Positions 23,460 through 35,870 of a DNA stretch of 64,000 bases are shown here, piece after piece. Where the stretch lies: the NCBI GenBank assembly GCA_000149265.1, contig CH003228.1, positions 1,709,910-1,773,909 of the forward strand, given 5' to 3'. The position numbers were made by a program, and so were the translations under genes. The stretch is from Ciona savignyi (Eukaryota; Chordata; Ascidiacea; Phlebobranchia; Cionidae). Position 1 is the stretch's first letter; each line of letters opens with the position of its first letter. The notes under the pieces were generated by a model. It saw only the letters and a list, made by a program, of their open reading frames with translations, was not told where the DNA came from and did no database searches.

Positions 23460-25703
23460 ATGGACTGGAGAGTCCCAAGTCGATACTCAGATAAAGGAAG
23501 ACCGGTAACCCGAGAAGCGGAACTATTAAAGAAAATCCAAGGACAATCTCGAGCCGGCAGCAGGTCACTAGTTAAACATGGAATCGCATTAGCTTATTTT
23601 TGAACTCCGAGTCATTAACTTATATCACTTATCAAGTTTAAAATAATCATTCTCAGTCGACAACATGAGCTCACTCATACGACACACCACGCACCGCCCC
23701 CTGGAAAATTCCAGCCAATCAAATCAGAGCAGCAGAAGCATATGGCCGAGGTCCTGCGCATGAAATCTGCTTTTCTTGAGCAAGGGCGAGTTACAACTTG
23801 TAAGTGCTACCCACGTATCTCAGACAAAAGCCAGTGACATGCTTCACTGCACCTAAATGCGTATTCTTTTTATAAATCAATACTCTCATACAGCAGATAG
23901 AACTGGGATTATCTTTACGCATCAAAAACATTTACAGTTTTACATTTAAATGATATACACCATGTTATATAATAAACATTTTATTCTGCAGTGCCTCGTC
24001 TTTCTCTAAGCGCCATTCAAGCCACAGAGAAGCATCTGGAGCCAAGAACTTACTCGGCCGCACAACGCTGGCTGTCGAAGCACCCCGGGAAAGAACGTCT
24101 CACAGAACAAGTATATTTCTTAATTATTTAATCACCCCAACTATCGTTTCGCAATGTCACCGTAGCCGAATGCTTCCGGGTGTTTAACTTACATCACTCC
24201 AGGTTTTGCGCCAGAATGGACGAACCGAAGTCGACAGACTGTTGGAAAACACACTTGAACCGAATGCAAGGAAGGCGGTTCGAGAATGGCTTAAAAATGC
24301 AACAGAAAGCGGTAATCTGATGACACTATATAAATTCATAAAAAAGGTGCACTGCCTTTACCCAAAATGTTACAGATCGGCGCGCTGCATTGCAGTTCTT
24401 TTCCACGATGGCTGGAAGAAGGTTACTTGGAGGGCCAAGTGGAAGTCACCCCGCACCAAATTTGCTCGGAAATAAGGATGCTAGACTCAGTGCTGTACTT
24501 GAAACTTTAAAATCCAACAGGTTGGTTTTCGGGGTTTCAAATAGGATTGGATAGCAAACATATAACCATTAAGTCATCACTTAGTTAGTGAAATCACTGG
24601 GCTAGGGTAATTTGACAATTGACCACGTGAATAAGCCCATCAAGGTTGCTTTCTATCCTTATATCAATAGGCACACAAGCTTTGAAAATATACAAAAAAA
24701 TATATACCGGCAGTAAAAGCACGGTAAAGATTAAAAAGGCAATGACTGTTAACCATGACTATTGTGATCAGGTATCAATATTTATATCTGAATATGATGG
24801 TTTTAGGGGGCAGGGGCCGAAACAGCCAGACATGAACCACGCAACACTCGATGATCACATCAAATCTCTCTTACTAGCCGCTCGCCGAAAGCACTTACGA
24901 ATTTTGACCCCTGAGACAAGACTGAGGCACAAAGAGCTTCAGACATGGCACCACATGCCGGTATATTTCAATTAACTTATCTATTTTGTTTTTCATTGAT
25001 CAATGCATATATATTTTTTTATGATAAACGATGTATGGTTATTATATTTTTATTATGGAAACTTATCCTATACGCTGGCACTTGTCCTATAAACTCTGGA
25101 TGGAATAATCATGGTTAGTCTCACTGGGGTAAAAGACATCAAGGCTCGAAAACATTCACCAGAACAGGCCAACCATTCGCCCGCTTGGGGTGTCGTGCCA
25201 TTGTTAGTTGCACACGACATGGTATTAAGCCGCTGGTTGGTTGTGTCCTTCATGGCACTTGGCGAACATCGCTTGAACCCAGTGGATTAATATTATTTAA
25301 TACGTCTTAATTGTACAACACACACTGTAGTAGCTCCGATATACCCAAAATAAACATCTAAAAATACCCCGTAGGGGTTATTGTCCCGCGTTTTTCGATT
25401 ACGCTGATAAAACATGGATCTTTGTTATTTTTTGTGTACAATCCTTTGAATGACACCCCTTAAGAGTATATTTTATGTGGTAAGAAATTTGATTTAATTT
25501 AACAACCTGTTTTATATTGCCATGGTCAATGGGAAAAGTTTTTATTTTCTGCTATTTCATGTCTCGCCTGTATAACGAGATATATATCTTTAATATAGGT
25601 TTACAACTACACGGGCAGAATTCAAAACACGAGGTCAATGTACGTGAAACCAAACGCCCCAATACCGAAAGATTTTCGTATCCATCCAGAATGGGAAGCA
25701 TAA
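23460..25703 (+). CDS. Unrecognised 292-aa protein, seven exons
   Basis: Exons 23460-23563, 23657-23799, 23992-24110, 24203-24311, 24376-24520, 24807-24960 and 25599-25703. Phases chain perfectly (2, 1, 0, 1, 2, 0) and the total of 879 nt gives 292 aa plus stop; donors and acceptors are GT/AG throughout. The N terminus is basic (MDWRVPSRYSDKGRP), followed by a His/Pro-rich linker, an amphipathic middle part (VDRLLENTLEPNARKAVREW, then ALQFFSTMAG) and a Tyr/Pro-rich C terminus ending IHPEWEA. No signal peptide or membrane segment. The style resembles small cilia/sperm-associated proteins but I cannot name a family. The last intron (638 bp) contains a degenerate SINE. An upstream AG at 23454 suggests a further 5' exon or trans-splicing. 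Confidence 0.7.
25113..25415 (+). mobile_element. Degenerate SINE-like copy
   Basis: Shares GGTTGGTTGTGTCCTT, CCCAGTGGATTAAT, the CACTGTAGTAGCTCCG block and a GATAAAACATG end with the array SINE, in the same order, with many substitutions. Lies in the last intron of the 292-aa gene. Confidence 0.65.
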
Positions 25704-27564
25704 GATCCGATCGATCCTCATCAGTTATTCATTGCATTTCTCGAGATTATGATTCGTTGTTCTATCGCAACCTTGTGGTTTTGAATATACACTGGTTCAA
25801 TTAACTGCAAAGTGTATTTATGCAGGATAGGATTCCGGTGTGTAAATTTTCATGGATAGGAAAGTGCGGGCGGTGGGAAGATGTTAAACAATTAAGCAAT
25901 ATTTTTATTGAGCAAATATTAAGAGACATACATCGTGCCCACTTTGCTTGTAAAAAAATTTAATATTATATTTCATTCTTTGCTTGGTACTACCGGGGAT
26001 TGGTTTGACCCCTTCTCACGGCAATTGCACATCTTAAACGAATTATTAAAATTGCCCTTTCTGAAAACTGATTTGCAAAAAGATTTTATTAAAGAATGAC
26101 TTCACGCTTAAAAGTATTATTAGTACCAATTAGATACTCATTTAACAGCAAGGTCTACGTAATATCCAAGCTTTGGCTGATCTTCTGTTTTACTTGTCCA
26201 ATTATAGCAGTTTTCCCTGCTTTTATTGCTTTCTAAATCGGCTGTTTACGTTTTGAGCACAACATTTTGATCACATGAAATCGTATTGCCTTGTACACGG
26301 GAACAAAAACCGAGTTCAAGTAAAATTGTGAGGAATGAAATTTTAGTTTTTAACGAGGCACTTTTCTTTAATGCTTATCACTTGATCCATTTATCCCAAA
26401 TTTTACATTTTTGCCAGTATTTCGATAAGATATAGTTGTTGTTTCATGAACTTGAATTCAAAACGATATTACAAATACATTTATTTAAAATAACGTAGCA
26501 ACGTAAAGTACATCATACTAAAATGATAATTGCAACAGAGAGATAATAGTAATTGAAATAAAACAAGGCAAATTGCTACGTATGTATATATATATTTATA
26601 AATAAATTCTACACTCTATACCAGTGCAGAAACGGGATGGATTTGGCATTGCTCGGGAGATGTTACAAAACTCCGGCCAGTCAAGTGCTTATAAAAATTA
26701 TAATTTAGAGAGGAAATAAATATGCAGTTTTTAGTTTTGTTGTTTATCGACTGGGTGCGTTTTATAGTAGAGTGTTGCATAAAACATTTTAGCAAAATTA
26801 TAGTTGGTTTTTCCTGGTGAAACAAACTGCCCATCTTTTTCAGTAATGTGTCAGAAGCTAAAAACGTTTGGAACCACGGCATTAAACGCTGGATAATTTA
26901 CACTCTCACTAACAAAGAATAAAAGGCATAGTTGGTAAAAGTTAGATAGAAAAATGTACTTTTGTTTGCAACATACCTGCAAATTTGATCTTGCTACATT
27001 GATTTGTTAATACGCAAGTGCACGAAGAACTCTCACCACACAAGCGTTTGTATGCATACATTTTCTGATTCTGACTACGTAAGTGTTGTGCCGATCAATC
27101 GAAGTATATAAACAATTATAGGAACATTAACTAAGACGATTTGTTACAATAGTGGCACCACCTATATTGTGTTTGTGTGGGTCGTAATTTCTATTTTTTG
27201 TGCTTGGAGGCCAAGAACTTTATAAACTCGTGGCGTGGCAGTGCTGAATTTGCTTACTATTGAGCTTGTGTTGGTAATAAATGAGGTTATAGATTTCCAC
27301 AGTAAAAATCATCATCGGGTAATATTACACACACTTTGTTTTGTGTTCTAAATACTAGATAGTCACGCAGCGAAGAAACAGTTCAACGGCACAAGGGAGC
27401 TGCAACAAACACAGCAATCCATTTACTACATCGTGCTTGTGACATGTAAGCGATGAAGCACTGTTTGCTAGAATGACTGGCCTGGTTAGTAGAATGACTT
27501 ATGATGCAGGTTCCAAGCGGTCCGCGTCATCCTCCGGGGCAAATCTTAGAGGAAAGTTTCACCC
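25704..27564. other. Intergenic, no gene seen
   Basis: Holds the 3' region of the plus-strand 292-aa gene and of the minus-strand SNX9 gene. An ORF at 26616-26882 (minus) has random-looking composition and no splice context. No transposon ends found. Confidence 0.45.
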
Positions 27565-30500
27565 TCAGCTGTCCAACACTTCGTTGTACTGTTGGAGCGC
27601 AGTTCTCAGCTCCGCCGCAATGTTCTCAAAGAACTGAGCCTGGTTCTTAAGTAGCTCCCTCTGTGCAGCTGCGAAGTCCCGTATTCTCTGCTGGTGGAAG
27701 TGGTCTATCTCGGCGCGCATGCAGCAAACTACGCGGTCGGCACGTTCGGCCACCGCTCCGCACTCAACGTCTGTCATCTTACCTTCTTCTTTCAGTTTGC
27801 GGCATTCCCGCACTTTACGCATGGCCCCGGTCTGCATCTAAAGAATTGCAAAATTTGTATTTTTAGGTTAAGGTTAAGGAAAATTTGATAACAAATGAAT
27901 AGTTCTTTTAACCGTATTAATATATTACATAGTCTTGGATCTAAATTTAAATGATATTTTACTTTCTACTAATATAAGTATGTTTTGCTACTTCTATAGA
28001 CTTTGTAATACGAAACTACTAATCCAGTAAATGGAAGCAAAATTAAATTTCCGCCACTTATATAGACAATACAAATTTTCTGGAATTAGTTTGAAGTTAC
28101 AACGCACTATGAAAGGGAACTTTATCCTGAGCAAATAGGCACACGAAAGTCTATTCAAATATTATGTTTGCCAGAAGAGCAAACTCCCTGTTATTTAAAC
28201 ATTTTAAAGTGGCTCAGATGTGCACGTTTTACACCATGGGCTAACTGCAAACAATCTACGAATCAGGATATAATTAGCAGCATGCTTTTGTCTTAGACAA
28301 TTGTGGTAATATGCAGTTGCGCTACCATGACACAGCAAACCACACTTACATGCCAAACATCTGGAATGGTATCGAGCAAACCCTTGTACAGCCATATCGA
28401 ATCAACCAATGGAATAAGATCGTACTTCGGTTGGTTGGCAAACATCTCTCCGATCCGATGATACGTCTGACCTGTTTTAATAAAATAATGAACTCTTCAA
28501 ACACCCAGTGTATTTGAAACTGCCGAGTAAATGACTGTTTTTACATTTTTACAAACGTTTTTAATGTATTAAAACTAAATGCTTTGATTTTAATACATAG
28601 ACCGATTGTATACATGTTCATTATCAGCAGAATTCTTTTGGCCGCATCGAAATATGGGTTAACAATCATATATAGAATGACTAATAATAACCATTCGTTC
28701 TAATAGATAGTAAGCATTACGTCATTTTGTATTCAAAAGAGTTCTTGGAAAAAGTGCATCACAACCATCATAGGCTTGCTGATTGAATTAAATTAGCTGG
28801 AAATACCTGTGTGCTTCACAGCAGTAGTTAAACTTTTATTGTTGGTGGTTTGGTGCATGTTAAATGCGGATGACAGAGATGTAAATGACTTTCCAAACGA
28901 CTGGTATTCCCGTTTAAACATCCCGTAATGCTTGCTGGTCATGCTTTGAGCACTCGATGATATTTGAGACAAACTATCATCCATGGCTGGAGATAGAGAT
29001 TTTTAGATCCTAGCGGAATACTAAATACCAATAGAATCCCAAAAAGTAAAGTATAAGGTGGAATGGTGGTCACAATATCTCACGTTTTAGGAATATTATA
29101 TACATCTAAACAACCATTTGATTATGAATCATTGAAAAATGCTTAATGCTAAGTTCATTTTACAATTTTTGATAAAATACAGAAATTGTAAACTTTCCCA
29201 AATCAAAACTTAAAAAATCAAGGCATGACTTACACCGGGTAAACTTTTTGAACTGATCCAGGGGGCCCTCGGAGTCTGTTACCGTGGTAACAGTGGGAGG
29301 AAGTGCAACGGTGAGGAAGAAGTTGGCGGCAACAAGGTCATCCTTCTCCGCTTGTCTCTTGCTCATCTTCCATGCTTTCTGCTCGGTCAATGTGAGGAAG
29401 TTTCGGAAGATCTGAGCGCGCGAGAGAACGGGATGTTGGCAGATGTAGGCAATCTGAAGCAAATTCGATTTTAAAATGTATTAACCATCAATTTAACAGT
29501 ATAAATCTAATCATGCACAAACAACTAAAAAATACCGTATATACCCGTAGATAGATCTATGCAAAAAAGCTAGAAAAAAGGGCCTTTTAAATCCGTAGAT
29601 TTTCAGTGCAACTTATATGTGCGTCAAATCTAAATTAAACTTTTTTAACACAAAAAATAATACTGCGACCTATACGATGGTGCGACCAATTGGTGGGTAT
29701 ATATGGTATTAATTAAGGATACATACTAAAGATTCCTAATAATCGGTTTCAAATACGAACCCAGAGTTTTAACCGTGCCATCCGCCCTTCTATAAATTCT
29801 TCCTCAAATCTTCCAGAGGCTTGTTTATCTGGAAGTCGTGGTATCGCTACCATGGGATATCGTTCCACCAACCGAGCGTATAACCAATCAAAGTGTTTAT
29901 ACCGGCGCTGTACTGTTACTGCAGTGTCGCTAGGTGTGAGGTTGTAGCATACAAACTTTTTTAAGCCTGGTAAGAAATGAAATATATTTTTAAAATGATG
30001 TGTGGTTTACCAGTGATTCTTGTTTTATTCAAATGTGCAAAGTAAGTATTTAAAAATGAAATATTTTTGTTAGTACAATACACAAGTTATATAATATATA
30101 TGTTTATTAGTAGAACATTCAGGACACATAAAATATAATTCACGTTGATTTAAATTAAAACAAATCTCTGTTGTATACTGTGCTCATATATTTGCTGTTT
30201 ATTTTAAATGCAGTATTAAATCAATAACAAGTTACACATTAAGTATTATCACTTTCACGTAATCTGTGGTCTCAGGCAGCATTTGGCTTCAGGCTAAACT
30301 GTTGATCATAAACCTGCAAACAATATGTGCAAAGTTGTAGTACGTGGTAATTGTTTTGTTTACCTTTCATTTTGCTTTGTTGTTTTGGATTTTCAATGGC
30401 ACATGAGTATATGTGGTCATATGGTTTCCACGCTGGACCATTTTCTCCCATCATAATCTGAATCTGTATGCCAAATTTTATTTTATGTGTGAATGATGGA

Positions 30501-32754
30501 ATACGTCTTTAAAATTTACAAATCAAATTACCAGTTAGAGTAATTAAATCTAAATTTAAAATCTCTTAAAATATCAAAAAGAATTCCCCTTCTGACAAAA
30601 TTAGACATCAGTACTTCACGTTTGAAAAAAAACATTAAATACATCCTTTTGTACACCAACACTTCCTACCATCGAAAGTTACACAGCACCACTTACTTGG
30701 TCAACTTGCCTAACCCTTGCATCTGCTTTGCCAAGCATGTAACTTTCTCCTCCATGCTTTACAAAGGAAGAAAAGCGGTTGAAATTCTTGCTGACTGATC
30801 CAGATACTTTAGAGGTTCTGCTCTCAACTGAGTTGAGTGAAGAGACATCATGCGCTTCGCTGCCATACTGCTTCGAAGCACCAGGCATTTGCTGCCAATA
30901 CATTTTTTTATTTAACTAACATTGTCCTTTTATGTTTTGTGAAAAGAAAAGAAAAATATACCTTTGTTTACACTATAGATTCGGATCTAAAAACACAATA
31001 TATACAAGGCTGATATTGGTCAAATTGGCTAATACAATTTAAGTATTGTTCATGTTTCAAATGATATATATATTGCCATTATGTTGGAAAAGGGATTATT
31101 TACGAAACAGTAATTTATATGCCAGATAACACTGTTCAAGCACACAAATAAATTTAAAGCCTAAATAAAAAGAGGGAGAATAAAGAGTAACTTACGTTTA
31201 CAACTGTGGTAGCGACAGATGAGTTGTCATCCCAATCTTCTGACCATGCGTCATCGTCATCATTATTATAATTGTTCGGCGGCTTTACTACAGGCAGAGC
31301 AAACTGAGGGACACTTCCTGTGACAGGGGAGTGGTCGTAGTGTGCGGGGGAACTGTCATAGGGGGCTGGTGAGTGATCATAGTTCAGTTGGCTCTCATAA
31401 TTCTCACCGGGAACATTGCTGTAGCGAGGTGTTGTGGAGTTCGGCTGGGTATTAAAGAAAGTTTGGTCCAACTTTGAAATATAGGCATACTGTTAATGTA
31501 AATGTAAACCTTAGTCATGTTTAAATCACTTACTAAACATATACACACTAATTTACCACATCACTCATATAAGCATAAGCGTTTGGATACATTAATGAAG
31601 GTGTATTTAAGTTGTCAGATCTGTACTGATATTGGAATTTGATCTACTCATATACATATATATATTATATGTATGTACAGCAACGTTTTTTTGGAATTAA
31701 CAATAGCCTATGTATTTTGTTCAAATAGGACTGTGAACAAGTGCAGTAGACCATTATGTAATCAAAATACTTTGAGAAATCTTACTCAATGGGGAATTTG
31801 GGGAAGTAAAACAAAATGAGAGGAAGTTATTAAACGTAGCAATTACGCAATTAAATTATAATTTTGAATAAGTGATTGCAATATGTGATTCAGTGCTGCC
31901 TATATATGCATGTATAAGTATAAAGTATTTTGGGTATTAGAAATCATCATTTAACAATTGAAAAACTTGTACCAGTAATTTTGTATGTTATCAGTTTGCA
32001 TTTTATCAACAAAAACTAACAAATTCAGTTTTAAAATACATATACTTATAATAAATAATAATAAGCAGTGCCTGTATACAATCACATAGCTAAGAATAAT
32101 TGGTTATTTTTCCAAACTGGTGTATCATGAGGATGAGGTGTCATTTGCACTACTCAGAAAATAATTGTTTCGCATAAAGTTTGTCTTTTAAATTCTAAGT
32201 GTGTTTTCCAATGTGGCTTAATATCTCAAGAAAATTGATGTTGGTTTGCTAGTATGCCACAGACCATGAGCTTAGTTTAGAATCACTGCTTTTGTAGATT
32301 GGTAGCCAGGTCCCAGGTACATTGTACATCAAATAACATACCATAATGTATACATATAATTACAATTGGATAATCTCCATGTCTTTATGCTCTATAGTCA
32401 GTTTATTAAGAGTGAGGAGATGTATAAAGCAAACACACTGGAATGTTGGCTATTTTATTACATATTCTTACTAATAACTGGGTGTTGCCTTATTTAGGCA
32501 AGCAAAATACCCGGTACACAAACTATTAAATACACCCTTCATTCATTCTTACTCACTGAAAAGTTGTTAGTTTTTATCAGCTCAACATAAGCTTCTGGGA
32601 AAAGTCCCTTTCTTCCTCCAGATGCCTCACCATCCCACCAACCATCTCCGATGTTTTTGTTCACCACTGTGACTACTTCACCCTCATACAAAGTGATTTC
32701 TCCATTTTCAGGCAGCCCATTGAAATCAAATAAAACCTTTGCTTGCTCAGCCAT
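27565..32754 (-). CDS. SNX9: Sorting nexin 9 family protein (SH3-PX-BAR)
   Basis: Membrane-remodelling adaptor of endocytosis that links phosphoinositides, dynamin and actin nucleation. Nine exons: 32557-32754, 31196-31489, 30697-30891, 30364-30463, 29761-29966, 29234-29453, 28807-28986, 28350-28471 and 27565-27837; total 595 aa, the length of human SNX9. Residues 1-62 are an SH3 domain (ALYDF-like VLFDFNG, GDGWWDGE, FPEAYVELI). Residues 67-164 are a low-complexity linker with an acidic DDDDAWSEDWDD stretch and PHYDHSP-like repeats. Residues 200-230 hold the conserved NRFSSFVKHGGE element. The PX domain (RRYKHFDWLYARL, IPRLPDKQASGRFEEEF) spans about 230-350, then a BAR domain to the end (HFHQQRIRDF). 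The donor after exon 5 (TGG|GTTCGT) is weak but required by homology. As a single gene it may represent the SNX9/18/33 ancestor. Confidence 0.93.
29531..29710. mobile_element. MITE with terminal inverted repeats in SNX9 intron
   Basis: AATACCGTATATACCC at 29531-29546 is mirrored by GGGTATATATGGTATT at 29695-29710 (15 of 16 bases). The 180-bp interior has a GCGACCTATACGATGGTGCGAC-type motif but no ORF. Family not assigned. Confidence 0.65.
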
Positions 32755-33765
32755 AGATTATACTGCCTATTATATTGACTTCTTGGTATAAAAATTTGTG
32801 GGCCTACAAAAAAATAAATGTATTAACAGAAAGACACAAAGAAAATGTTTTGATTCCAGGTCCTAAAAGAGCTTCAGTTACTAGTGATATATAAATAGTC
32901 CATAGCAGTATTTAATGGTTTAATATCCTGGAATGTGTGTGTTTAATTTTTAACTTTAGAACCAAGAATGATTCCTAAAGTGAAACTAACAAAAATACAA
33001 AACTGTATGTATATCTACCACAATTAAGTAAATTGATTGTTAAATAATACTAAAATTATAATAGCGAAAATTTTGAAATGAAGTTTGATTGTTTTAAACA
33101 AATGCTGTTTTGGTCAAAGCATTCAAACAAGAATTTAGCAGTTTAAAAGCTCGTTGAATGAAACCAGCTATAAAATTGCTAGTCTATAGTCACATATCTC
33201 ATGTGTTGTTGACCAAGGGACTTAATATATATTGAAACTACACCAATGAGAGGAAAAGTAAAGTAGAGAAAAAGCTTGCTAAAACAAGGAATAATAATTT
33301 AAACTGTAACGTTTTTTAATTTTTTTTTATACTGCATACATAATCTATGCCACCAGCGGAAGACACTGTTTATTACAGCAACAAATATTGATTCAGATTC
33401 ACTTTACAGTGTTCTTGTTGGTAACATGTCTTTATTTTCAAGTGCATCCTCGCTGATTTAACGCTATTGATTTTCGAGGCCATTTTTAAAAAAGCTTAAC
33501 TTCGTATTGATCACATTGATTAAAATTTCTTTTAAATGTTTACTTCTTTTAAGGTTAAATTTTTTGGTTTTGGTTTTACTTCTTCCTATTCAAAGTTTAT
33601 TTTTTAGTTTACTATAATTATCTGCATCAAATGATTTTTTAGAAAGAAAAATACATATTTCTAAAAGAAAGGCGATTGATTTTAAACATTGTTTATGTCT
33701 TTTATATTACTAACACATTCAATAATAATCTCGAGTTTGGAATTAAAACTTCAGCCCTTAAGAGA

Positions 33766-34159
33766 CCCGTATGGAAAGTACCTCAATTTTCGACGAGATC
33801 TCGAGTGTGCACGCGCCAAATATTTAGGTGTGCAGTGTGCAAACGTCTAAAATTGCACACTTCAAGTGTGCACACAATCTCATTTTCATTACTGTTTTAC
33901 CAAAATCTTAAAAAAAAACATATTATTCTATCCTAAATTTTTCGTGTCTGTCAGCTAACGTATCTATCTACGCAACAAAAACGTTGCTGACAGTAAATTA
34001 ACCGAGGTCCAGAGGTAGGTTTACAGGTTTGTTGGAAATTATACGATGTTTATGTTTAAACATCGCTAGCTTGCGAGCGTGTGTGAAATTACCCAAGTGT
34101 GCAAAGACGTGGGGGTAAAAAAAAACTCGAGTGTGCAGCTGCCGTACTTTCCATACTGG
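33766..34159. mobile_element. hAT-type MITE with 8-bp target duplication
   Basis: Ends are CCCGTATGGAAAGTAC on the left and GTACTTTCCATACTGG on the right (15 of 16 complementary). A perfect 8-bp direct repeat TTAAGAGA flanks the element (33758-33765 and 34160-34167), the size made by hAT transposases. The 394-bp interior contains several GTGTGCA words in both directions and no transposase, so it is non-autonomous. Confidence 0.88.
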
Positions 34160-34730
34160 TTAAGAGATATCTCAAAACCCTAACTTTTAATATTATGGTA
34201 AGTTTCTGTCTTTCAGTTCTTTTATTTTCACCTGTACATTCGTCCAACCCAGAAAAATCAAGCAAAGGGATGTGGAAAATATAAATCGGACTGAAATTTA
34301 CATCACATACAACCATAGTAACACACTGTAATTATAAATTTGGAGTCATGTAATAATACCAGTTAGTTTATAGGTATTCAAACAATATATAAACTTGTGG
34401 GTGATATGCTACGTTTTCCACTACGATCTACGACAAATACAAGTATTCCATTTCTCACTTCCCTCATAAACTCATCCGACACCAGACAACCATGTAGCTA
34501 CAATTTCCAAATTCGCCTTCTAAGCTGTAAGACAAACACCTGCCTTTAATCGAAATTTAAATTCATCGAAAAACGATATCCGAATCACTTATGTAACAAA
34601 CTTTGAAGCTACTAACTGTCTTGCCAACCTTCATTAGGAACAACGAACAATACACAAACCACTTTAAACCGAAGACGGGGTGGTGTATTTAAAAAAAGGC
34701 ATTTTATATGCGAAAAGCAAAGCCGAGTGA

Positions 34731-34752
34731 GTCGCAAGTTCTTTCTTGCGAC
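34731..34752. repeat. Short perfect hairpin
   Basis: GTCGCAAG (34731-34738) and CTTGCGAC (34745-34752) are fully complementary with a 6-base loop. Not a histone 3' stem-loop. Function unknown. Confidence 0.5.
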
Positions 34753-35114
34753 ATGTTAATTTCGCAAGGCTGTTCACCCAAAAATAGTTTTCTACGCTTC
34801 AAGTAACCCACACACCACTTTTTAAGGATATGCGTTATTTTTAGGGCGCCACACTACTGTTTTTTAATGCTCCCATTCACATCAATAGTTTAGTGGTCAT
34901 GCAAAATATTGTTCTGCTTTTGGCCTAAATAAATTTAAAAATCAATATCTATCCTACTTCGGTTACTGCGCTTAAAACAATTATACCATCCTTCGTATTT
35001 AGAAATAAAAAAAATTAACAATTATATTTTACAAATTCTTGCTTTGGCCATGGTGACTTCAGTTTATATCAATGAAAAATAATAAATCGGTTACGAAATG
35101 TAGGGGTAGTGGTA

Positions 35115-35388
35115 GGGTGTACATGTTTATCCCCTGAATAGAAAACCCCAAGGGGGTTAAGACAGTGGCAATCGTCAGATCACCCCCTGTCGGGTTACCG
35201 GAGCTATTGCACAGTGTGTTGTATAATTGAAGCATTCCTTTAAATTGGTAAAACCCATTAATTCGCTGGGTTTAAACAACATCCGTTCAGTGCCTGGCCC
35301 AAGGACACAACCGTCTAGCGACCAGTTTCATACCGACCACTTTTCGTGTGAGAGGCGTCGGACTAAACCATCAGACTAACCGGCCGTA
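35115..35388 (-). mobile_element. SINE-like copy
   Basis: Reverse orientation: tail side ACATGTTTATCCCCTGAATAG, middle GGAGCTATTGCACAGTGTGTT and CCCATTAATTCGCTGGGTT, tRNA-like head side AACCATCAGACTAACCGGCC at the right end. Near full length. Confidence 0.8.
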
Positions 35389-35825
35389 CGGAATATATTT
35401 GAGGTGTCCACCGTCTCTTGACCACCTTTTAGCACTTAGTTATGGCACCTTAGCACTTAGTATAAATTAGTAACCCAAACTTATAGTTTTTATAGTTCTT
35501 AAGTTATCCCATCTACAAGAAGAAAACCAGTGTCATATTAAACCAAATTTCCACACGATAAATTATGCAACACAGGAACTGATAAGCCGTATTTCCTTCT
35601 TTGACACATTTTCCAACTTAGAAAGTGAAATTTTGTCACTAAAAAGCACGATAGTGTAAGGCTACCTCACTTGTAAGAATATCATTCTAGTAGGCCTACA
35701 TTAGAAGGGTCTTAGCTTTCCTTCATTTGTTAACATCAAATAAATAGTAGGCTAGTAATACATACATGTAATATTCTTATAATGCCTCCCATTTTATGTA
35801 CAGATGCGTCGAAACAAAAACGACT

Positions 35826-35831
35826 TTTATT
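35826..35831 (-). terminator. Poly(A) signal of the serine protease gene
   Basis: AATAAA on the minus strand, about 40 bp beyond the protease stop codon; a second TTTATT lies at about 35849. Confidence 0.5.
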
Positions 35832-35870
35832 TCGCTTTTTATTGGCTTTTTATTGCGCTTTGAATTTTAT

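Larger units (their letters stand above)
32803..35870. other. Intergenic between SNX9 and protease genes
   Basis: An AG acceptor (minus strand, TTTTTTTGTAG, ending at 32804) lies about 50 bp before the SNX9 start and may take a 5' exon or spliced leader. The stretch also holds a hAT-type MITE (33766-34159), a short perfect hairpin (34731-34752) and a SINE copy (35115-35388). No protein-coding exon recognised. Confidence 0.5.

Noticed and set aside
26616..26882. 88-codon minus-strand ORF
   Set aside because: AT-driven composition without domain or splice context.
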